DNA of 64,000 nucleotides from JACJYM01 sp965230495. GTDB lineage: Bacteria; Bacteroidota; Bacteroidia; Chitinophagales; Saprospiraceae. Numbering within the stretch: the first letter of the stretch is position 1; each line of letters begins with the position of its first letter. Of the stretch, positions 1-10,214 are shown one piece after another. A model generated the notes under the pieces. The model was not told the DNA's origin and made no database searches. It saw only the letters and a list, made by a program, of their open reading frames with translations. The translations under genes and the position numbers were made by a program. Where the stretch lies: contig OZ246004.1 of assembly GCA_965230495.1 (NCBI GenBank), forward strand, positions 1,860,001 to 1,924,000, in the 5' to 3' direction.

Positions 1-1740
1 ATCCGTATCATCAACATCTGATATACTAATCTCATGAGAGGCATTATCCGCTGGAATTGTCAACACCACATTGTCTCCATAAGCACTCGTTCCATCTAAT
101 ACATTATCCACATATACTTCATAAGTACTGCCCGTAATACCATTTAACACCTCTGCTCCCACCTCTATCTCATAATAATCATCTGTAACATCTGTTGGCG
201 TACCGTTATCAAAACACTCTACACTTATTATGTTAATCCCTATCAAACATCCATCAGAGCAAGACATAAGAACATCTGTCTCAATGCTAATATCACATTG
301 TAAATCTTCACTGTCCTGTATCCTCAACTCAACTCGTTGGCCCTGTGCAGGCACGGATATTATATTCTCTTCATTATAACTATAGATCCCCTCCAATACG
401 CCATCAACATACAGATTATACATATTACTCGAAGCTCCATTGATCGAACCGGGGGTTATGCTGATCTCTATATAATCATCACTCGAATCCGTAGGTGTCC
501 CATTATCAAAACATTCATATTCTATATCTCCTAATATAATTTCACAATCCGTAGAACATGAAACTAATTCTATCGTCGACACCTCATAGTCGCATTCTGA
601 ATCATCACCGTCCACTATAGATAAAACATGAATATTCCCATCCGCAGGTATATCTAGGTTTATTACTTCTCCATAAGCATACGTTCCTTCCATTACGCCA
701 TCTACAAACAATTCAAAACTTGTATTGTTATCTCCATTTAGCAAATTACCCACTAGTGTGAAGGTGTAGGTATCGTCATCTACATTCGTTGCTGTTCCAT
801 TATCTGAACATTCATAGGACTCAATCACCAGTTCATTCAAACATGACGATGAACATGATTCCAATGCAGAAGTCTCTACCTCCAATGTACAAGCTAACTC
901 TTCACTATCCTGTACTCGCAACACCACCGTCTCACCATTCGCCGGTAATGATATTACAACCTCAGAATCGTAAGAATAAATCCCTTCCAATATCCCATCG
1001 ACATATAAATTGTACATATTATTGGAAGCTCCGTTAACCGCACTCGCAGATATCGTAACTTCTATATAATCATCGCTAGAATCTGTGGGTGTCCCATTGT
1101 CAAAACACTCATATTCTATATCATCAACCAATATCTCACAATCCGTAGAACATGAAATCAAATCTATCGTCGATACCTCAAAACTACAACTACCATCATC
1201 ACTATCTACTATCGATAATAAATGTGCAATTCCATCCGCAGGTATATCTAGGTTTATTACTTCTCCATAAGCATATGTTCCTTCCAATACGCCATCTACA
1301 AACAATTCAAAACTTGTATTACTATCTCCATTCAATAAATTACCCACTAGTGTGAAGGTGTAGGTATCATCATCTACATTCGTTGCCGTTCCATTATCTG
1401 AACATTCATATTCTTGAATTACCAATTCTATCAAACATGCTTCTGAACATGGAGTCAACATGGATGTCTCTAAATCCAATGTACATGCCAACTCCTCACT
1501 ATCCTGAATCGTAATATCATGGATACTGCCATCTGCCGGTAACGTGATTACGTTATCCGTATCATATGGGTAATCATCTACAAAATTACCATCTACTATC
1601 AAATTGAATAGTCCATTAGCCGCTCCATTAACCGATGACACATTAATCGTAATCTCATAATAATCATCACTCGAATCCGTAGGTGTCACATTATCAAAAC
1701 ATTCCTCATCCATCGAATTCAAAATAACCTCACAATCCGT
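1..1740 (-). repeat. 594-bp two-domain super-repeat in the giant adhesin gene
   Basis: The block beginning gaatccgtaggtgtc recurs at 485, 1079 and 1673, exactly 594 bp (198 codons) apart. Each block holds two different Ig-like domains of about 99 residues, one with ECSDNGTATNVDDDTYTF and one with ECFDNGTPTDSSDDYIEI. Long stretches match almost exactly, for example near 640-690 and 1234-1284. Older single-domain copies continue to about 2640. Confidence 0.9.
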
Positions 1741-4700
1741 AGAACAATTAATCAAAGCTATCGTTGCTTCCTCATCTGTACATCCTGAATTTGAATTGTC
1801 ATTTATGCTAATCGTATGCACCATACCATCCGCTGGAATATCAACCGAAAACTCCTCATCATAATTGTAAATCCCTTCACTTACTCCATCTATAAACAAT
1901 TCAAAGTCCTCCAATCCTGAACCATTCAGAATAGTTCCTGACAAAGTAAAGGTATAGAAGTCATCTCCTTGATTCGTAGACGTATTATTATTATCACAAA
2001 CAAAGGAAACCACATTCAATTCTATTTGACAGCCTTCACTACATGCCACCAATGGACCTATATCTGTTGACGTCTGGCATTGTAAATCCTCATTATCCTG
2101 ACATGTAATATTTAAATTATTACCATTTGCATCAACATCAAATGATTCCTCTACCCCATAAGTGAAATTATATAACAGAACTCCATCTAAAAAAACATTA
2201 TAGGTGTTGTTCTGAGAACCATTCAAAGCAGATGCATTGATCGTAACTGTATAAAAATCATCAGTAGGATCCGTCTCCGTACCATTATTATTACATTCAT
2301 ACTCTAGCTCATCAATCGTTATTTCACAATTGGTAGAACAAGGGTTTAAAGGACCTATGGTTTGAACTTCACTGCACAAAAATTCTACATCCTCTATCGT
2401 AATCTCCAAATTGTTACCCTCATCCGTTGGAATCGTAAAACTCTCTGACACCCCATATGAAAAGGTATGTTGAACAGAACCATCAAAAATTAATTGATAG
2501 GTCCCCGAATTTCCCATATTGTTTTCTATTAATACCGTTACTGTGTAATAGTCATCGCTTGGATCTGTATTCGTTCCATTGTCATCACATGCAAAAGAGA
2601 AATTAGTAACCACTATATCCAAGCCTGCGGGAATTTCAACTTCATACTCTGAAATACATCCGTTTTCATCTCTTATATATACAGTGTATAGGTCCGCTGA
2701 CAAACCTGTGTATTCCACAGAGGTATCATAACTAACTCCATCTATACTCGTTTCCATCATTCCATCCACATCAACTTCCGCTATAGTAATCACTCCATCT
2801 TCTTCGCCTATACAAGTCGGTGCAGTAGCCTCTACATCTGCTTCCGGTAAATCATTTAATAGCAATGATAATTCTCCTATGCTTACACATCCCGCCGAAC
2901 TCTCAACCCTTACATAAAGATCCGTAGTACCTATGCTAATCGTTATATCCCCTGAAAGCTCATTAATACCTGCCTCAGCATCTGATAATGTACTAAAGTA
3001 ACTAAACGTATTCACTGGATTGTCATTAATCAATGAATTAAAATCTGCTAGCGTCACTTCTTCCTCTCCATCATCCTGCACATCACAAACGTTTTCGAAC
3101 GTGTCTACTACCTCAGGTAAGGCATTGATCTCCACATCAATCTTCAACTTCGTATTAGATGAACAATCCGTCGCAGGATCATACGTCTCTACAAAAAAAC
3201 TAAAAAAGCCCGCCATCGAATCTTGTAATATAAATGTCGTACTTCCTTCTACTATCGCTGTAGTTGAGTTTTGTGCCAAGTACCAATTCGCTGTCATTCC
3301 CGATGGTACATTCACCGCTATTTCATAAGGCTGATCATCCTCACATATACTCACATCATCGCCTGTAGGTGGATCTATGTCCGAACAGTCACAATCCGGA
3401 ATATCCACATACTCCGCATAAAAACAACCACTCACAGGTTCAAATGCCGTGATGTACACTCCTGTCGTAATAGGTATGTCCGTAACCACATAATCATTGC
3501 CTGATATTTGTATCAAATCGCCATCACTTACCTGTATATCATAACCATAGGAATTTAAGTAAACTTCATAGAAATCATTGGACCCAATACATGTAATCTC
3601 CGTAATCTCAAAAAATACATCCTCTATTACTTCTATATTTAATACCATCGTATCATTCTCACATACCGTTGTGCCAAACACGATATAGTACAAATTGTAA
3701 TTACCCGCCGGAACATTAGTAAAAGTAGCTCCGTTTGGATTGGAAAGATTCGCCCCAATTCCATCTAAATCAAACCACGATCCATTCATATCCGCATCCA
3801 AATCCAAGAAATTGAATAAATCAACCGGCACACCATCACTACATACCGTTGTCGATTGATCCCCTCCAGCATAAGGCGGTTCTTCGATAAAGAAATTAAC
3901 TAAATCATAATCCTCACACCCAAATTCATTAACCACATTGATTACATAAAAAATATCTGATGTAGGACTCACCTCAGCTCCAATTTCATTACCTGCATTC
4001 GGAGGAATTGCATCATGATACGTTATTGTAATATTTGTACCATTATTATCTGTAACACTTATCTCTGACAAATCATACGTCTCTCCTAAACATAGAAAAA
4101 TATTGGTCGGCATAAGCTCTATGTCCGGAACTACACTCAGCGTCACCGTCTGAACATGAGTCAGTATATCTCCAGAACATGGAAGTATCAATTCCCACGT
4201 ATTCGTAATCACATTATCTATCTGTTCTGATGTCGCATTTACAATACCCGTAATTTCACAATCTCCCGTTTCTCCATTCGTATAACCCAACGGATCAGCT
4301 CCTCCATATACTTCATCACACCCCAAACTAATATTTACCGGTGGATCAATAAACTCAGGTGCCGGTGCTGGATCCACCGTTATCGTTTGAGAATGAGAAA
4401 TCGGACGTCCACATAAATCCACAAAACTCCAAGTGTACAATAAACTCCCTCCACAGGCATCATAACTTCCACTCACCACTGCCGTACTCGTCCCACTGAT
4501 CAGACATATCCCTGCTTCTCCATTTGTATAGTTTAATGTCGTAGATACAGAGCCTACATCTGAACAATCCACCGTTATATCGACCGGTGGATTTATATAC
4601 GAAGCCGGTGGGGCCGGATCCACAATTACATCTCGCTCATATGTAATGGGACGACCACAGGCATCCGTAAATTCCCATACATCAACAAGCAATCCTCCAC

Positions 4701-7700
4701 AATAGTCCACTGTCCCTTCTCTTACTCCACTTACCGATCCTGAAATTTGGCAATCTCCTGTTTCTCCATTTGAATAGGATAAATCCTCTGGAGAATCATT
4801 AGTTCCACTACACGATATAGTAATTTCTCCCGGTGAACTATCAAAACTCGCTATCGGGGCCGGATTTACATTCACTGTCTGGGTAAAACTAGTTGTCCTA
4901 CCGCAATCATCTGTATATTCCCATACAAATTCAAAAGAACCTCCACAGATATCTGCGTCTCCAACCTTAACCGGTATCACTTCTGATGCTATCATACAAT
5001 CATCTGTCAATCCGTTCGTCACTATCAAGGTAGGTCCATCATCTACATGCTCATTACACTCTATCGTAATACTGGATGGAGGAAGATTTTCATATTGTGC
5101 TTGAGGAGCAGGTTCTATTGTTAAAGTCTGGGTATGATTAATCATTCTATCACAATCATCAATATACTCCCAACTATAAACAATTGTTCCTCCACATTCA
5201 TCCACATTATATTCCTCTGTTGGAGCTACACTTCCAGCAATCTCACAAGCATCTGCACCTCCATTTGTATACATTAATTCCATTCCTTCTCCTGCTTCCG
5301 GCTTAGTATCACACGAAAGTGTCATATCGCTCGGAGGATCCACAAAACTAGCCTCTGCTATCGGTTCCACTGTCACCGTCTGACTATGATTGATCGTCCG
5401 GTCACAATCATCTGTATATTCCCACACATAAGTCACACTATTACCACAGATATCCAACGTGCCGTCACCCACAGGGTCTACCGTCCCCTCTATCAAACAT
5501 GATCCACTGCCGCCATTCGTATAACTCAATACCGCTGGAGTAAATGTCTGTAACTCATCACAATTGATCGTCACATCGCCAGGAGGATCCACAAAACTAG
5601 CCTCTGCTATCGGTTCCACCGTCACCGTCTGACTATGATTAATCGTCCGGTCACAATCATCTGTATATTCCCACGTATAAGTCACACTATTACCACAGAT
5701 ATCCAACGTGCCGTCACCCTCAGGGTCTACCGTCCCCTCTATCAAACATGATCCAATACCGCCATTCGTATAACTCAATACCGCTGGGGTAAATGTCTGT
5801 AACTCTTCACAATTGATCGTCACATCGCCAGGAGGATCCACAAAACTAGCCTCTGCTATCGGTTCCACCGTCACCGTCTGACTGTGATTGATCGTCCGGT
5901 CACAATCATCTGTATATTCCCACGTATAAGTCACACTATTACCACAGATATCCAACGTGCCGTCACCCACAGGGTCTACCGTCCCCTCTATCAAACATGA
6001 TCCACTGCCGCCATTCGTATAACTCAATACCGCTGGACTAAATGTCTGTAACTCTTCACAATTGATCGTCACATCGCCAGGAGGATCCACAAAACTAGCC
6101 TCTGCTATCGGTTCCACCGTCACCGTCTGACTGTGATTGATCGTCCGGTCACAATCATCTGTATATTCCCACACATAAGTCACACTATTACCACAGATAT
6201 CCAACGTGCCGTCACCCTCAGGGTCTACCGTCCCCTCTATCAAACATGATCCACTGCCGCCATTCGTATAACTCAATACCGCTGGAGTAAATGTCTGTAA
6301 CTCATCACAATTGATCGTTACATCGCCAGGAGGATCCACAAAACTAGCTTCTGCGATCGGTTCCACTGTCACCGTCTGACTATGATTGATCGTCCGGTCA
6401 CAATCATCTGTATATTCCCACGTATAAGTCACACTATTACCACAGATATCCAATGTGCCGTCTCCCTCAGGGTCTACCGTCCCCTCTATCAAACATGATC
6501 CACTGCCGCCATTCGTATAACTCAATACCGCTGGGGTAAATGTCTGTAACTCTTCACAATTGATCGTCACATCGTCAGGAGGATCTACAAAACTAGCCTC
6601 TGCTATCGGTTCCACTGTCACCGTCTGACTGTGATTGATCGTCCGGTCACAATCATCTGTATATTCCCACACATAAGTCACACTATTACCACAGATATCC
6701 AATGTGCCGTCTCCCACAGGGTCTACCGTCCCCTCTATCAAACATGATCCAATACCGCCATTCGTATAACTCAATACCGCTGGAGTAAATGTCTGTAACT
6801 CATCACAATTGATCGTTACATCGCCAGGAGGATCCACAAAACTAGCTTCTGCGATCGGTTCCACTGTCACCGTCTGACTATGATTGATCGTCCGGTCACA
6901 ATCATCTGTATATTCCCACGTATAAGTCACACTATTACCACAGATATCCAATGTGCCGTCTCCCACAGGGTCTACCGTCCCCTCTATCAAACATGATCCA
7001 ATACCGCCATTCGTATAACTCAATACCGCTGGACTAAATGTCTGTAACTCATCACAATTGATCGTTACATCGCCAGGAGGATCCACAAAACTAGCCTCTG
7101 CTATCGGTTCCACCGTCACCGTCTGACTATGATTAATCGTCCGGTCACAATCATCTGTATATTCCCATGTATAAGTCACACTATTACCACAGATATCCAA
7201 CGTACCGTCTCCCTCAGGGTCTACCGTCCCCTCTATCAAACATGATCCAATACCACCATTCGTATAACTCAATACCGCTGGACTAAATGTCTGTAACTCA
7301 TCACAATTGATCGTCACATCGCCAGGAGGATCCACAAAACTAGCCTCTGCTATCGGTTCCACTGTCACCGTCTGACTGTGATTGATCGTCCGGTCACAAT
7401 CATCTGTATATTCCCACACATAAGTCACACTATTACCACAGATATCCAATGTGCCGTCACTCTCAGGGTCTACCGTCCCCTCTATCAAACATGATCCAAT
7501 GCCGCCATTCGTATAACTCAATACCGCTGGACTAAATGTCTGTAACTCTTCACAATTGATTGTCACATCACCCGGAGGATCCACAAAACTAGATTGCAGA
7601 GTAGGTTCTATAGTCACTGTTTGTGAATGTGTAATCGTTCTATTGCATTGATCAGTGAACTCCCAAGTGTACACCACATTGCTGCCACAAGGTTCATGAA

Positions 7701-9552
7701 TATCTGAAGTAACAGCATTTACACTACCGCTAATTTCACAATTACCACTTTGATCATTACTATAACTCAACACTGCCGGTGTAAACACTATCCATTCCTC
7801 ACAACTCAATGTAATATTCTCAGGCGGGTCTATAAACTCATTTGCTGCTCCTACCTCCAGAACAGTAACAATTTGGGAATGAGTAATTGTTCTATCACAT
7901 TGATCAGTATACTCCCAAGTATAGGTAACTTGACTTCCGCAAAGTTCAAAATTACCTTCCGAAGTAGGGGTAATTGAACCCATAATTTCACAATCTCCTG
8001 AAGCAGAATTTGTATAATCCAATATTATTGGCTCAAATATTTCAGCAATTTCGCATGTTATAATACTATCATTTGGAGGCATAATAAAAACTGGTGGAGG
8101 TAACGGTTCAATTGTAATAGACTGAGAATGTATTATTTCATTATCACAGCTATCAATGACAGACCAAGTTCTAGTAATTATCCCTCCTTCACACTCTGTA
8201 GTTGAGTTATCTTCAAGACCAGTGACCGTTCCCATACCCAAACAATTGTCAGTCCAATCCAATTCTTCCATGGTTGGTAACTGATCAATACAGCTATAAG
8301 TAACGTCATCCAGAGGGTTAGTAAAAACAGGTAATTCTGAATCTTCGAAATTAACTGTTGTCGAAATTAATTCACAACATTCCTCCTCGTCAGAGCAATC
8401 AATAATATTTATATCATCCCCAACTACAGGAGTAATAGATATAGAATCTTCCCAATAATTCCATCCATAAATATCAAATTCTCCACAAGAGCCATAAATA
8501 TAACTTCCTGATGAGTTTTCTATGATTTCAACGATCTCATTATTCGCATCAACAATCAAAATATTGGTAAAATACCCTTCTTCGTCATTATTACCGATTA
8601 TGCTAATTGACGTCTCTTCTCCCGGACACAATTGATTTGGTGTAGCTGTAATTGTTCCTATTTCAGCTTCACAACACTCTTCTACCAAAACTTCAACCTC
8701 CCCAATAATTTCACACATATCTGCTCCAACTGTAACTGAATAGGTCGTTGTCTTTGCTGGTTGTACCGTAATTACATTAGTCGTTTCTCCCGTATTCCAT
8801 TCATAAGAATTACACCCTGTTCCCGCATCTATATCTATTGATTCTCCACTACAAATAGGTCCAAACTGTTCAGGAATTTGAATACCCGAACTTAAAATTT
8901 GTATGGGAATATCAACCGTAAAAATACACCCAGCTGGCATATCCCAATCCCCAGTTTCTCCATCGTCAGTAAAAATAAAGGAAATCGTTTCTTCAACATC
9001 TCCAGACTCTATTGGGCAATACTCTAATTTAAAACCAAATGTAGGACAATCATCCGTGCAGTTCACGCCCCAATTGTTCGAAGGATCTCCATCGTTAGCC
9101 CCTCCATTGGGACCAATGCATTGAGAACTTTGGCCTGTGCCATCGAAATAAAACCCTCCCATCCCATATGTAACATTAGAACAATCTCCAGTTATAGAGT
9201 TTTCGAAAACCCAGTTATTTGGTACTATTCCAGCGGCACTAGACCAACCGGATGATGCATCAAATGAGACGCCATGAATCCAGTTTATATTCACTCCTTG
9301 CTGCCAATTAAAAGTAATCTCTATTATAAACGAAATCGTTCCACAATCTATCGCTTCAACCTGCAATGCATTTCCAGTTCCTTCACTTCCTGCGTTTATT
9401 GTTCCGGAAACTGTAGAAGTAGATACTATTTGAGTTGCATTAGTTTCTGTTATTTCTACTGTTATATCACAGATGGCACAATCATTACCAGTGCATTGTG
9501 AAATACCATATATTGAAAATGATAAAAAAAGCAGTGTGAAGAATATTCGCAT
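1..9552 (-). CDS. Giant secreted HYR/Ig-like repeat adhesin, N-terminal part (C-terminus outside window)
   Basis: The frame stays open from ATG at 9552 to the left edge (3184 codons); lines spot-checked across the gene have no in-frame stop. Residues 1-19 are a signal peptide (MRIFFTLLFLSFSIYGISQ). Residues about 20-390 are a unique cysteine-rich region. Next come about 17 HYR-like units of 80-85 residues (about 8350-4140), each with a pattern like DPPGDVTINCEE, a WEYTD core, and HSQTVTVEP. A more varied region with SprB-like segments follows (about 4140-2640), then Ig-like units of about 99 residues to the edge. Such proteins are usually surface adhesins or gliding proteins exported by type IX secretion, but the sorting domain would lie outside the window. 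The gene looks more GC-rich than its neighbours. Function as an adhesin is inferred from architecture only. Confidence 0.9.
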   Translation of the reverse strand, partial: MRIFFTLLFLSFSIYGISQCTGNDCAICDITVEITETNATQIVSTSTVSGTINAGSEGTGNALQVEAIDCGTISFIIEITFNWQQGVNINWIHGVSFDASSGWSSAAGIVPNNWVFENSITGDCSNVTYGMGGFYFDGTGQSSQCIGPNGGANDGDPSNNWGVNCTDDCPTFGFKLEYCPIESGDVEETISFIFTDDGETGDWDMPAGCIFTVDIPIQILSSGIQIPEQFGPICSGESIDIDAGTGCNSYEWNTGETTNVITVQPAKTTTYSVTVGADMCEIIGEVEVLVEECCEAEIGTITATPNQLCPGEETSISIIGNNDEEGYFTNILIVDANNEIVEIIENSSGSYIYGSCGEFDIYGWNYWEDSISITPVVGDDINIIDCSDEEECCELISTTVNFEDSELPVFTNPLDDVTYSCIDQLPTMEELDWTDNCLGMGTVTGLEDNSTTECEGGIITRTWSVIDSCDNEIIHSQSITIEPLPPPVFIMPPNDSIITCEIAEIFEPIILDYTNSASGDCEIMGSITPTSEGNFELCGSQVTYTWEYTDQCDRTITHSQIVTVLEVGAANEFIDPPENITLSCEEWIVFTPAVLSYSNDQSGNCEISGSVNAVTSDIHEPCGSNVVYTWEFTDQCNRTITHSQTVTIEPTLQSSFVDPPGDVTINCEELQTFSPAVLSYTNGGIGSCLIEGTVDPESDGTLDICGNSVTYVWEYTDDCDRTINHSQTVTVEPIAEASFVDPPGDVTINCDELQTFSPAVLSYTNGGIGSCLIEGTVDPEGDGTLDICGNSVTYTWEYTDDCDRTINHSQTVTVEPIAEASFVDPPGDVTINCDELQTFSPAVLSYTNGGIGSCLIEGTVDPVGDGTLDICGNSVTYTWEYTDDCDRTINHSQTVTVEPIAEASFVDPPGDVTINCDELQTFTPAVLSYTNGGIGSCLIEGTVDPVGDGTLDICGNSVTYVWEYTDDCDRTINHSQTVTVEPIAEASFVDPPDDVTINCEELQTFTPAVLSYTNGGSGSCLIEGTVDPEGDGTLDICGNSVTYTWEYTDDCDRTINHSQTVTVEPIAEASFVDPPGDVTINCDELQTFTPAVLSYTNGGSGSCLIEGTVDPEGDGTLDICGNSVTYVWEYTDDCDRTINHSQTVTVEPIAEASFVDPPGDVTINCEELQTFSPAVLSYTNGGSGSCLIEGTVDPVGDGTLDICGNSVTYTWEYTDDCDRTINHSQTVTVEPIAEASFVDPPGDVTINCEELQTFTPAVLSYTNGGIGSCLIEGTVDPEGDGTLDICGNSVTYTWEYTDDCDRTINHSQTVTVEPIAEASFVDPPGDVTINCDELQTFTPAVLSYTNGGSGSCLIEGTVDPVGDGTLDICGNSVTYVWEYTDDCDRTINHSQTVTVEPIAEASFVDPPSDMTLSCDTKPEAGEGMELMYTNGGADACEIAGSVAPTEEYNVDECGGTIVYSWEYIDDCDRMINHTQTLTIEPAPQAQYENLPPSSITIECNEHVDDGPTLIVTNGLTDDCMIASEVIPVKVGDADICGGSFEFVWEYTDDCGRTTSFTQTVNVNPAPIASFDSSPGEITISCSGTNDSPEDLSYSNGETGDCQISGSVSGVREGTVDYCGGLLVDVWEFTDACGRPITYERDVIVDPAPPASYINPPVDITVDCSDVGSVSTTLNYTNGEAGICLISGTSTAVVSGSYDACGGSLLYTWSFVDLCGRPISHSQTITVDPAPAPEFIDPPVNISLGCDEVYGGADPLGYTNGETGDCEITGIVNATSEQIDNVITNTWELILPCSGDILTHVQTVTLSVVPDIELMPTNIFLCLGETYDLSEISVTDNNGTNITITYHDAIPPNAGNEIGAEVSPTSDIFYVINVVNEFGCEDYDLVNFFIEEPPYAGGDQSTTVCSDGVPVDLFNFLDLDADMNGSWFDLDGIGANLSNPNGATFTNVPAGNYNLYYIVFGTTVCENDTMVLNIEVIEDVFFEITEITCIGSNDFYEVYLNSYGYDIQVSDGDLIQISGNDYVVTDIPITTGVYITAFEPVSGCFYAEYVDIPDCDCSDIDPPTGDDVSICEDDQPYEIAVNVPSGMTANWYLAQNSTTAIVEGSTTFILQDSMAGFFSFFVETYDPATDCSSNTKLKIDVEINALPEVVDTFENVCDVQDDGEEEVTLADFNSLINDNPVNTFSYFSTLSDAEAGINELSGDITISIGTTDLYVRVESSAGCVSIGELSLLLNDLPEADVEATAPTCIGEEDGVITIAEVDVDGMMETSIDGVSYDTSVEYTGLSADLYTVYIRDENGCISEYEVEIPAGLDIVVTNFSFACDDNGTNTDPSDDYYTVTVLIENNMGNSGTYQLIFDGSVQHTFSYGVSESFTIPTDEGNNLEITIEDVEFLCSEVQTIGPLNPCSTNCEITIDELEYECNNNGTETDPTDDFYTVTINASALNGSQNNTYNVFLDGVLLYNFTYGVEESFDVDANGNNLNITCQDNEDLQCQTSTDIGPLVACSEGCQIELNVVSFVCDNNNTSTNQGDDFYTFTLSGTILNGSGLEDFELFIDGVSEGIYNYDEEFSVDIPADGMVHTISINDNSNSGCTDEEATIALINCSTDCEVILNSMDEECFDNVTPTDSSDDYYEITINVSSVNGAANGLFNLIVDGNFVDDYPYDTDNVITLPADGSIHDITIQDSEELACTLDLETSMLTPCSEACLIELVIQEYECSDNGTATNVDDDTYTFTLVGNLLNGDSNTSFELFVDGVLEGTYAYGEVINLDIPADGIAHLLSIVDSDDGSCSFEVSTIDLISCSTDCEILVDDIEYECFDNGTPTDSSDDYIEVTISASAVNGASNNMYNLYVDGILEGIYSYDSEVVISLPANGETVVLRVQDSEELACTLEVETSALESCSSSCLNELVIESYECSDNGTATNVDDDTYTFTLVGNLLNGDNNTSFELFVDGVMEGTYAYGEVINLDIPADGNIHVLSIVDGDDSECDYEVSTIELVSCSTDCEIILGDIEYECFDNGTPTDSSDDYIEISITPGSINGASSNMYNLYVDGVLEGIYSYNEENIISVPAQGQRVELRIQDSEDLQCDISIETDVLMSCSDGCLIGINIISVECFDNGTPTDVTDDYYEIEVGAEVLNGITGSTYEVYVDNVLDGTSAYGDNVVLTIPADNASHEISISDVDDTD
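5327..7592 (-). repeat. Nine near-identical 249-bp tandem repeats in the giant adhesin gene
   Basis: The landmark gtcacaatcatctg recurs at 5401, 5650, 5899, 6148, 6397, 6646, 6895, 7144 and 7393, a constant spacing of 249 bp (83 codons). Copies differ only at a few recurring sites, for example cacaca/cacgta after the landmark, cacag/ctcag before gtctacc, and actgcc/aatacc. Diverged units of similar length flank the tract on both sides. The homogeneous tract begins abruptly near 5327 and ends near 7592. Confidence 0.97.
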
Positions 9553-9617
9553 AAGTAATTGGCTTTACTTATAATATTATTCCTCAATTACCAAAAGGTT
9601 GCTTGATAATAAAATAT

Positions 9618-10214
9618 TTAATGCATTCTATCCCCTCTTGTCGGAATATTACGTAATATTTCAGCTTCATTAACCAAATATTCCTTCCATCTTCTTAGAG
9701 CTTTTTCTTCTCCTGAGTATAATTTGGCAAGTTGAAGAAACAACTTATAATGTCCCGCCTCCGACACCATAAATTGATGATAAAAATCTCTGAGTTCAAC
9801 CTCTGCAATATGTAAAGACAAAAGTCTAAACCTCTCGGCACTCCTAGCTTCAATCAAAGCACAAGTCAATAGTTTTTCAAGTAAGCCATCCTCCCTACTT
9901 CCTCCTTTCCTTTGGCTTTTCAAAAGTTCATTTACATAAACGTCCTTCCGTTGCCTACCTAACTTAAGGTTTCTTTTCTTTAACTCTCTTAACACCATTC
10001 TAAAATGTCCCCATTCTTCTGTAACAATGGGTGCTAACTCTTCTACCAGTTCTTCTTTATCCGGATATTGTTGTATTAGAGACATACAACTTGCTGCCGC
10101 TTTTTGCTCACAATAGGCGTGATCAGTCAATATTTCTTCAAGATCCATTTCTGCCATATTGACCCATCTTGGATCCGTTGGCAAGTTTAATCCTAATTTG
10201 GTTTTAGTCTGCAT
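9618..10214 (-). CDS. miaE: tRNA-(ms2io6A37) hydroxylase MiaE
   Basis: This 198-residue protein is a MiaE-type non-haem diiron monooxygenase, which hydroxylates the isopentenyl group of (ms2)i6A at tRNA position 37. The ferritin-like four-helix bundle shows the expected ligand pattern: E36 (CEQKAA), E67 and H70 (EEWGH), E122 (IEARSAERF), and E152 and H155 (EAGHY). Length is typical for the family. Its ATG overlaps the end of the upstream secreted-protein gene by 11 bp, so the two are probably co-transcribed. The MiaA enzyme that makes the substrate is encoded at 45107-45976. MiaB is not in the window. Confidence 0.93.
   Translation of the reverse strand: MQTKTKLGLNLPTDPRWVNMAEMDLEEILTDHAYCEQKAAASCMSLIQQYPDKEELVEELAPIVTEEWGHFRMVLRELKKRNLKLGRQRKDVYVNELLKSQRKGGSREDGLLEKLLTCALIEARSAERFRLLSLHIAEVELRDFYHQFMVSEAGHYKLFLQLAKLYSGEEKALRRWKEYLVNEAEILRNIPTRGDRMH

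Noticed and set aside
104..112. Exact DnaA box inside the adhesin gene
   Set aside because: A single 9-mer in AT-rich coding DNA is expected by chance at about this frequency.
337..3504. Several plus-strand open frames of 60-100 codons
   Set aside because: They lie opposite the giant minus-strand repeat gene, recur with its repeats, and show no protein-like features of their own.
5327..7592. Regular tandem repeats that might be taken for a CRISPR array
   Set aside because: The 249-bp period has no unique spacers, every copy is in frame, and the repeats encode HYR-like protein domains.
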